A stretch of 10,549 nt of DNA from Actinomycetota bacterium (GTDB taxonomy: Bacteria; Actinomycetota; Actinomycetes; Propionibacteriales; Propionibacteriaceae), in contig JACRAA010000440.1 of the NCBI GenBank assembly GCA_016213595.1, positions 1-10,549 on the forward strand. Reading direction: 5' to 3'. Shown here piece by piece: positions 6,456-10,549 of the stretch. Positions within the stretch are counted from its first letter, which is position 1. Each line of letters starts with the position of its first letter. Under the pieces are notes generated by a model that was given only the letters and a program-made list of their open reading frames with translations, was not told the DNA's origin and ran no database searches. Position numbers and translations under genes: made by a program.

Positions 6456-7549
6456 CGCTCGCGAGCCTCGACACGCCCGCCCTCGTCGTCGACGTCCCGA
6501 GGCTCGACGAGAACCTCCGCCGCGTCGCGGAGGACCTCGCGGGAGCGGGAGTCCTGCTGCGCCCCCACTGGAAGACGAGCAAGTGCCTCCAGGTGGCTCG
6601 GCGCCAGCGGGCACTCGGCGCGGAGGGCTTCACGTGCTCGACGCCCGGCGAGGTGGAGGCGCTCGGCGAGGCGGGGCACCGCGGGCTGCTCTGGGCGCAC
6701 CTCCCAGTGGGGGCGGCGAAGGTCGCATTCGCCGTCGGCGCCGTCCGGCGCTACGGGACGACCCTCATGGTCGACTCCGTCGAGGTGGCCGAGCCGCTGG
6801 CGGCCGCGCTGAGCGAGGCGGGACTGGTCGCGGACCTGCTGCTCGAGGTCGACACGGGGCTGCACCGTACGGGCGTGGATCCTTCGGCGGCTCGGCTCGT
6901 GGCGAGTGGGCTGCGCGGGCTGCCCTCGCTGCGTCTCCGCGGCGTCATGACGCACGAAGGGCACCTGTACGGGTTCGGCGCGCAGCGGTCGACTCTCGAT
7001 GCTGCCGCGGTGTCCTCGGCCCAGCTGCTGGTCGCGGTGGCGGATGACCTGCGCGCGGACGGGCACGAGATCGACATCGTGTCTGTCGGCTCGACCCCTG
7101 GCCTCGCGGCCGGTCCGTACGTCCCCGGTGTGACGGAGGCCCGGCCCGGAACGTACGTGTTCGGCGACGGCAACCAGGTCCGGCTCGGTTCGTGCGAGCT
7201 GAGCTCCTGTGCCCTCACGGTGCTCACCCGCGTCGTGTCATCCCAGCGCGAGGGGACGGTCATCGTCGACGCGGGCTCGAAGGCGTTGAGCTCGGACGCG
7301 GTGACGGCGGAGTCGGGGTACGGGCTGGTGCTCGGCCTCGACGGGGCTCCCCTGCCGGATGTCTCGTTCGCCCGTGCCAACGAGGAGCACGGCTTCCTGG
7401 TCGGCCGAGGGACGGACGGGCTGCGGGTCGGCGACCTTCTCCGGGTCCTCCCCCACCACGCGTGCGCCACCGTGAACATGTGGAGCGAGCTGGTCGCCAT
7501 GGACGGCGACGGCACATACGAGCGGTGGCCCGTCGTCGCCCGTCACTGA
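6452..7549 (+). CDS. PLP enzyme of the D-threonine aldolase / D-serine dehydratase-like family (alanine racemase N-terminal fold)
   Basis: A 365-residue fold-type III PLP enzyme with an N-terminal TIM barrel and a C-terminal D-ser_dehydrat-type domain. The PLP lysine is Lys41 in RPHWKTSK, the classical RPHxKTHK site. Other family signatures are GFTCSTPGEVEAL (59-71), EVDTGLHRTGV (132-142), SVGSTPG (211-217) and RPGTYVFGDGNQ (231-242). The metal-binding pair is His336 and Cys338 in PHHACATVN, as in D-threonine aldolase and eukaryotic D-serine dehydratase. These enzymes cleave D-beta-hydroxy amino acids to glycine plus an aldehyde, or dehydrate D-serine. Which reaction occurs here cannot be decided by eye. 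GTG 6452 overlaps the MFS stop (GTGA, 6452-6455), implying coupling; the ribosome site is weak. This is the last gene of the operon. Confidence 0.92.
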   Translation: MTLASLDTPALVVDVPRLDENLRRVAEDLAGAGVLLRPHWKTSKCLQVARRQRALGAEGFTCSTPGEVEALGEAGHRGLLWAHLPVGAAKVAFAVGAVRRYGTTLMVDSVEVAEPLAAALSEAGLVADLLLEVDTGLHRTGVDPSAARLVASGLRGLPSLRLRGVMTHEGHLYGFGAQRSTLDAAAVSSAQLLVAVADDLRADGHEIDIVSVGSTPGLAAGPYVPGVTEARPGTYVFGDGNQVRLGSCELSSCALTVLTRVVSSQREGTVIVDAGSKALSSDAVTAESGYGLVLGLDGAPLPDVSFARANEEHGFLVGRGTDGLRVGDLLRVLPHHACATVNMWSELVAMDGDGTYERWPVVARH

Positions 7550-7552
7550 CGT

Positions 7553-7558
7553 TAGGCT
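7553..7558 (+). promoter_or_regulatory. Possible -10 element (TAGGCT)
   Basis: TAGGCT fits the actinobacterial TANNNT -10 pattern. It lies 3 bp after the operon's last stop and about 57 bp before the ATG of the next gene. No good -35 box is present at 17-18 bp upstream, so this is a weak call. It would give the 153-residue protein its own promoter. Confidence 0.3.
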
Positions 7559-7614
7559 CAACCGGTTCGCTCAGGAGACCTCCGAGCGTGGGTGGCTGCA
7601 GGAAGGGTCGGAGC

Positions 7615-8076
7615 ATGAGCTACGTCGTCGACTTCGAGAACGTCTCGACCGTCGGAGTGGAGTCGTCACCCGTGGCGCCGGCACTGGCCGGGCTGAGGGC
7701 CAACGAGGCGCGCTACTACAAGAACAAGTACGGCCACGTCTTCACGGTGGAGAAGGCGGAGGACGACCCGGAGACGCTCGCGTACGTCAACCGCGTGCTG
7801 TCCGAGGAGCGTGGCATCGTCATCGCCTCCCCCGCCCTCGAGGTGACGCAGTTCGAGGTCGAGGGCCTGCGGATGTCGTACGTCTTCTACCAGTCGGGAC
7901 TGTCGATCAACGTGATGTACGCGCTGGTCGACGGCGGCAAGCGTGCCGTCGGGTTCAAGCTGTCCGACGGGATGGAGGTTCCCCAGGAGCTGTCGGCGTT
8001 CAAGTTCGCCCGCCAGAAGTCCAAGCTGGCCGGTACGATCCGGGGCTCCTACTTCGTGGTCAAGGGCACGTACTGA
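7615..8076 (+). CDS. Hypothetical protein, 153 residues, not recognised
   Basis: ATG 7615 has a good ribosome site, GGAAGG (7601-7606), 8 nt upstream, and codon use is typical of its neighbours with G/C at nearly all third positions. I do not recognise the family. The protein has no signal peptide and no membrane segment. It is fairly rich in Tyr, Phe, Lys and Val and looks like a compact alpha/beta or beta-rich soluble domain. Distinctive segments are NEARYYKNKYGHVFTVEKAED (29-49) and EGLRMSYVFYQSGLSINVMYAL (83-104). No Cys is present, and no obvious catalytic motif is seen. It follows the four-gene operon by 65 bp and could be transcribed by read-through or from a weak promoter in that gap. 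Its 3' end enters a nested inverted repeat shared with the convergent methyltransferase gene. Confidence 0.82.
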   Translation: MSYVVDFENVSTVGVESSPVAPALAGLRANEARYYKNKYGHVFTVEKAEDDPETLAYVNRVLSEERGIVIASPALEVTQFEVEGLRMSYVFYQSGLSINVMYALVDGGKRAVGFKLSDGMEVPQELSAFKFARQKSKLAGTIRGSYFVVKGTY

Positions 8077-8110
8077 GCGTTCGCCCGTGGACGGGCTCCC
8101 TCCCGCTCAG
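8073..8110. terminator. Nested inverted repeat, probable bidirectional terminator
   Basis: Outer arms CTGAGCG (8073-8079) and CGCTCAG (8104-8110) are perfect 7-bp complements. Inside them are GCCCG (8083-8087) and CGGGC (8092-8096) with a TGGA loop. The outer arms contain the TGA of the 153-residue gene (8074-8076) and the reverse-strand TGA of the methyltransferase gene (8107-8109). There is no T-tract, which is common for actinobacterial terminators. The convergent layout fits termination in both directions. Confidence 0.55.
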
Positions 8111-8739
8111 AAGACCCCTGGCAGGAAGCGGCTGGTGACCTTCATGTACTGCGCGTACTCCTCGTCGTGGCGTGACATCAGGCGCTCCTCCTGGATCGCC
8201 CGGTACACCTGGATCGCGGCGGTGACCACCAGGATCACCAGCTTCTGCCAGGACGGACCGACCAGGACGGCGCCGGTGAGCGCGACGACCTCCCCGACAT
8301 AGAGCGGATGGCGGATGAACCGGTAGGGCCCATGGCGCACAAGCTCGCGGACCTGCGGTGCCACCCCGAAGCTGCGGCGCAGTACGGACAGTGAGTACAC
8401 CACGAAGGCCATGCCCGCTGCCTGGAGAGACACCCCGACCAGCGCGAGGCCCGGAGTCACCTCGGAGCTCGCGGCGAACCCGAGCAGAAAGGGCCCGAAG
8501 GTGCCTGCGTACGCAGCGATCCTCGCGAGCACCGAGCTGCTCGCCGCCTTCGCGTCGGTCCGCGCGAGAAGCAGGATCACGAGCAGGACGTTGTACGTGA
8601 CGAGCAGGACGCGGTAGGTCCGCACGAGGACGCCCACGAGTCCGTCCAACGGCGCGCCGGCCTGACCGAAGAGGGCGTCCGACGACAGGAACAGCACGAT
8701 CGTGAAGATGGGGATCAGGACGATCCGTTCCAGGTCCAT
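8107..8739 (-). CDS. Small membrane methyltransferase, isoprenylcysteine O-methyltransferase (ICMT/PEMT)-like
   Basis: A 210-residue integral membrane protein with about five hydrophobic segments (near 6-25, 42-59, 70-91, 97-118, 146-170). The C-terminal cofactor-binding signature of ICMT/PEMT-type SAM-dependent methyltransferases is clear: RHGPYRFIRHPLYVGE (135-150), then EERL (174-177) and HDEEYAQYMKVTSRFLPG (181-198). Bacterial members probably methylate lipid or small hydrophobic acceptors; the true substrate is unknown. The start is uncertain. ATG 8739 is preferred because it gives typical length and begins at the first membrane helix. In-frame starts at 8820 (ATG) and 8895 (GTG) would add residues coded with many A/T-ending codons, unlike real coding sequence here, and have no ribosome site. 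It converges with the 153-residue gene and diverges from the HNH gene. Confidence 0.85.
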   Translation of the reverse strand: MDLERIVLIPIFTIVLFLSSDALFGQAGAPLDGLVGVLVRTYRVLLVTYNVLLVILLLARTDAKAASSSVLARIAAYAGTFGPFLLGFAASSEVTPGLALVGVSLQAAGMAFVVYSLSVLRRSFGVAPQVRELVRHGPYRFIRHPLYVGEVVALTGAVLVGPSWQKLVILVVTAAIQVYRAIQEERLMSRHDEEYAQYMKVTSRFLPGVF

Positions 8740-8869
8740 CGACCTGGGCGACTCCGTCAACTGCACAGCTGCCGACCTTTCCCTGACGAGGTACGCGAAA
8801 GACAAGGCCCAGCGAGTCATCGCCCGTGGCGATACCGAGCAGAGCAGATCGTCTGCATCGGGGATGAGT

Positions 8870-8896
8870 GTGTCAGAACCGCCGGTGTTTGACACC
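8870..8896. promoter_or_regulatory. Palindromic element, possible operator
   Basis: GTGTCA (8870-8875) and TGACAC (8890-8895) form a perfect 6-bp inverted repeat separated by 14 bp. The right half overlaps a second palindrome, GGTGT-TTG-ACACC (8884-8896). Placed in the divergent intergenic region about 130 bp before the preferred methyltransferase start, it could bind a dimeric repressor. No matching regulator gene is in the window. Confidence 0.35.
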
Positions 8897-9015
8897 TACC
8901 AATCGCTGGTCATCACGCGGGGCAGCCGCGTGGCGATGTGGTGGGGGACGTGGCGCGATCCCGGGGACAGGGACCAGAGAGGCACTATTCTTTTGCGCAC
9001 ATCGAATCTGTACTC

Positions 9016-9039
9016 GTATTCGAACGTCTGTTCGGATAC
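9016..9039. promoter_or_regulatory. LexA/SOS box
   Basis: The core TCGAAC-GTCT-GTTCGG (9020-9035) matches the actinobacterial/mycobacterial LexA consensus TCGAAC-N4-GTTCGA at all but the last base. The dyad extends outward as GTAT...ATAC, giving 10-bp arms with one mismatch and a 4-bp spacer. It ends 10 bp before the HNH start codon, so LexA bound here would block transcription until DNA damage. Confidence 0.8.
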
Positions 9040-9042
9040 ACT
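9037..9042 (+). promoter_or_regulatory. -10 element for a leaderless HNH transcript
   Basis: TACACT fits the TANNNT -10 consensus. The A of the ATG lies 7 nt after it, the usual distance to a transcription start. No ribosome site precedes the ATG. Together these suggest a leaderless mRNA beginning at the start codon, with the LexA box overlapping the promoter. Confidence 0.55.
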
Positions 9043-9048
9043 GGTTAC

Positions 9049-10497
9049 ATGAGCAGCACCCCCGTGCTCGAGAGGTCGAGCTCCTGCCGAGAGGTCGGCC
9101 GGTGGTTCGACGACGTCGCGCGTGACCTGGACCAGGTGCGGGCGACGGACCGTTCGGCAGCCACGGACGAGGAGCGCCTCGCGTGGGTCGAGCAGGTGCG
9201 CGGGCTGCAGCGCAGGGTGGACGCGTTGGCGGCGATGCTGATCGCGGAGGCCGACGAGGCCGGGTCGGCCATGCGTGCTCGACACACCCACCTGCAGGAC
9301 TGGCTCGCCAGGAGCGGACAGGAGACGCCGCGACAGGCGACAGCGACCTTGTGGGCTGCTCGAGAGCTCGAGCGTCGGCCGCAGGTGCGCGATGCGGCGG
9401 CGAGCGGCCAGATCTCGCTGGGCCAGGCGAAGGCGATCAACACGGCGCTCGACGGGTTGCCCTCGAAGCTCGACCGGTCGCAGCTGAAGGAGGCCGTGGA
9501 CCTGATGCTCGCGGCCGCCGACCATGCGCCCGCGGAGACGCTGCGCGGCATGTCAGAACGAGTGCTCTCCCAGGTCGCACCGGAGAAGTCCGAGACGCCG
9601 GAGGCGCGTGCAGAACGGCTCACCCAGCGGGACGTACGGGCGTCGGCCCGGAGGTGCCTCCGCTTCGGGGCCGAGTGCGACGGCTCACTGGAGTTCTCGG
9701 GGAGCCTGCCGGTCGTCGACGGTCGACGGCTCCAACACCTCGTGCAGACCATCGCGGACCGGGGCTACCGGGCGGCCAAGGATGCCCACGACAGGCGGTC
9801 CCTGGCGGCGACGCCCCAGCAGAGGTTGGCGGATGCGCTGGTGACAGTTGTGACCGTTGGTGAGGCACGGAGCTCGCGGCGTGGGGCAGCTGTTGTGGGC
9901 GACCCGGCTGGCCCGGCCATCGGCTCGCCTCTCAGCGTCGGCTCGATCCCGGACGGGGCGACGCGCATCAGTGTCGTCATCTCTGTCGATGAGCTCCTCG
10001 ACCGGGCAACGGCTCGTGGTCTGCTGACCGACGGGACCTCGCTGTCCCCCGGCGAGCTGCGCCGACTCGCCTGCAGCGCAGAGCTCATCCCGGTGGTCCT
10101 CGGGAGAGACTCGACCGTTCTTGATGTCGGCTTCGCGCATCGGCTCGCGCCCGCCGCTCTTCGACTTGCTGTCGGGCTTCGCGACGGCGGCTGCGCCTTC
10201 CCCGGCTGCTCCGCACCCCTCGAGCACTGCGACATCCACCACGTCACGCCCTGGCAGGAGGGCGGCGCCACGACGTTGTCCAACCTCGTGGCCCTGTGCC
10301 GGTCCCACCACACCCTCGTGGAACCGGGCCCGCCGGCACGGCGGCCCGATGGGACCCTGGAGCGGGTGGACCAGTGGGAGGCCCGCATCGACGGCAGAGG
10401 TCTGCCGGAGTTCCTCCCGCCGGTGGCCATGGATCCGCAGCGGGCTCCGGTGCGCCGAAGGGCGAGCCACGTCCAGGAGCTGCTGGAGACGGGGTGA
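9049..10497 (+). CDS. 13E12-type DUF222 / HNH endonuclease domain protein
   Basis: A 482-residue protein of the REP13E12 family widespread in actinobacteria. Residues from about 15 to 360 form the helical DUF222 region of unknown role, including a variable low-complexity linker near 271-303. The HNH nuclease domain is at the C-terminus: GCAFPGCSAP with Cys382 and Cys387, DIHHVTPWQEGG with His397/His398, Asn412 in LSNL, and LCRSHH with Cys417 and His420/His421. These supply both the zinc ligands and the catalytic HNH residues, so the nuclease looks intact. The cellular job of this family is unproven; in mycobacteria several members are LexA-regulated. ATG 9049 is chosen because it sits 7 nt after a -10 box. 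The frame is open back to a GTG at 8938, but that segment overlaps the SOS box. A short tandem repeat begins just after the stop. Confidence 0.93.
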   Translation: MSSTPVLERSSSCREVGRWFDDVARDLDQVRATDRSAATDEERLAWVEQVRGLQRRVDALAAMLIAEADEAGSAMRARHTHLQDWLARSGQETPRQATATLWAARELERRPQVRDAAASGQISLGQAKAINTALDGLPSKLDRSQLKEAVDLMLAAADHAPAETLRGMSERVLSQVAPEKSETPEARAERLTQRDVRASARRCLRFGAECDGSLEFSGSLPVVDGRRLQHLVQTIADRGYRAAKDAHDRRSLAATPQQRLADALVTVVTVGEARSSRRGAAVVGDPAGPAIGSPLSVGSIPDGATRISVVISVDELLDRATARGLLTDGTSLSPGELRRLACSAELIPVVLGRDSTVLDVGFAHRLAPAALRLAVGLRDGGCAFPGCSAPLEHCDIHHVTPWQEGGATTLSNLVALCRSHHTLVEPGPPARRPDGTLERVDQWEARIDGRGLPEFLPPVAMDPQRAPVRRRASHVQELLETG

Positions 10498-10549
10498 GGT
10501 GGGAGCAGGAGCGACTGCGGGGCATCGCGGTGGCAGCAGGAGCGACTGC
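10498..10549. repeat. 31-bp-period direct repeat running off the right edge
   Basis: A 21-bp sequence beginning GGTGGGAGCAGG at 10498-10518 recurs at 10529-10549 with one difference (G to C at the sixth base). The period is 31 bp. The first copy starts immediately after the HNH stop codon, and the second is cut by the window end, so the array length is unknown. Only two copies are visible. Confidence 0.7.

Larger units (their letters stand above)
8740..9048. other. Intergenic region between the divergent methyltransferase and HNH genes
   Basis: About 309 bp with lower third-position G/C in every frame than the flanking genes, so I treat it as non-coding. It holds a palindromic element (8870-8896), an A/T-richer patch around 8984-9042, the SOS box and the presumed HNH promoter. 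TATTCT (8986-8991) is another -10-like hexamer but lacks a -35 partner. The methyltransferase promoter was not identified with confidence. Confidence 0.6.

Noticed and set aside
4262..6614. Very long open frames on the minus strand opposite the oxidoreductase and MFS genes
   Set aside because: They are antisense shadows of GC-rich genes. Their translations are rich in Arg, His, Asp and Pro with no recognisable domain, while the plus-strand frames carry clear family motifs.
8740..8895. N-terminal extension of the methyltransferase from GTG 8895 or ATG 8820
   Set aside because: No ribosome site, many A/T-ending codons, polar sequence unlike the family, and it would cover the palindromic element.
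8938..9048. N-terminal extension of the HNH protein from GTG 8938
   Set aside because: It would translate through the SOS box and -10 element, and the added residues do not resemble the DUF222 N-terminus.
9049..10497. Mobile element such as an intron-encoded HNH homing endonuclease or transposon
   Set aside because: No terminal inverted repeats, target-site duplication or intron structure is visible; the DUF222-HNH layout is the ordinary chromosomal 13E12 family, although that family is repetitive.
10498..10549. Start of a CRISPR array
   Set aside because: The copies are 21 bp of similarity with only a 10-bp interval (31-bp period), far too short for CRISPR spacers, and there are no cas genes.

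Overview
This is high-GC DNA (roughly 70% by eye) with strong G/C preference at third codon positions, frequent GTG starts, tight GTGA stop/start overlaps, a mycobacterial-type LexA box and a 13E12-type HNH gene. Together these point to an actinobacterium. A Nocardioides/Aeromicrobium-like member of the Propionibacteriales is my guess, but the genus is not shown by the sequence. The window looks chromosomal. I see no insertion sequence, tRNA, rRNA or CRISPR array.

Left part (1-3286). A minus-strand gene runs off the left edge. It encodes an envelope/stress-type protein with a short membrane segment and a Pro/Ala-rich tail, and it has a good sigmaB/sigmaF-like promoter. It is divergent from a YihY/BrkB-family membrane protein (901-1968). 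That gene meets a cysteine glutathione peroxidase (minus strand) with the two stop codons overlapping in a shared CTAG. Upstream of the peroxidase on the same strand is a HAD-IIA (NagD-like) phosphatase, so the two probably form an operon.

Centre (3507-7549). This is a compact four-gene plus-strand operon: ThuA-like protein, Gfo/Idh/MocA oxidoreductase, Bcr/CflA-type MFS transporter, and a PLP enzyme of the D-threonine aldolase/D-serine dehydratase fold. Two junctions are GTGA overlaps and the third gap is 7 bp, so the four are very likely co-translated and work together. The combination suggests transport and conversion of a sugar-like and/or beta-hydroxy amino acid compound. The substrate cannot be read from the sequence, and no regulator gene is adjacent. 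This is the best candidate here for an uncharacterised pathway.

Right part (7615-10549). A 153-residue protein I do not recognise faces a small membrane methyltransferase of the isoprenylcysteine methyltransferase (ICMT/PEMT) type across a nested inverted repeat. The repeat contains both stop codons and looks like a bidirectional terminator. A 309-bp intergenic region follows, carrying a palindromic element and then a LexA/SOS box. Next is a 13E12-type DUF222-HNH endonuclease gene that seems to be transcribed without a leader. Just after its stop codon a 31-bp-period direct repeat begins and runs to the window edge.
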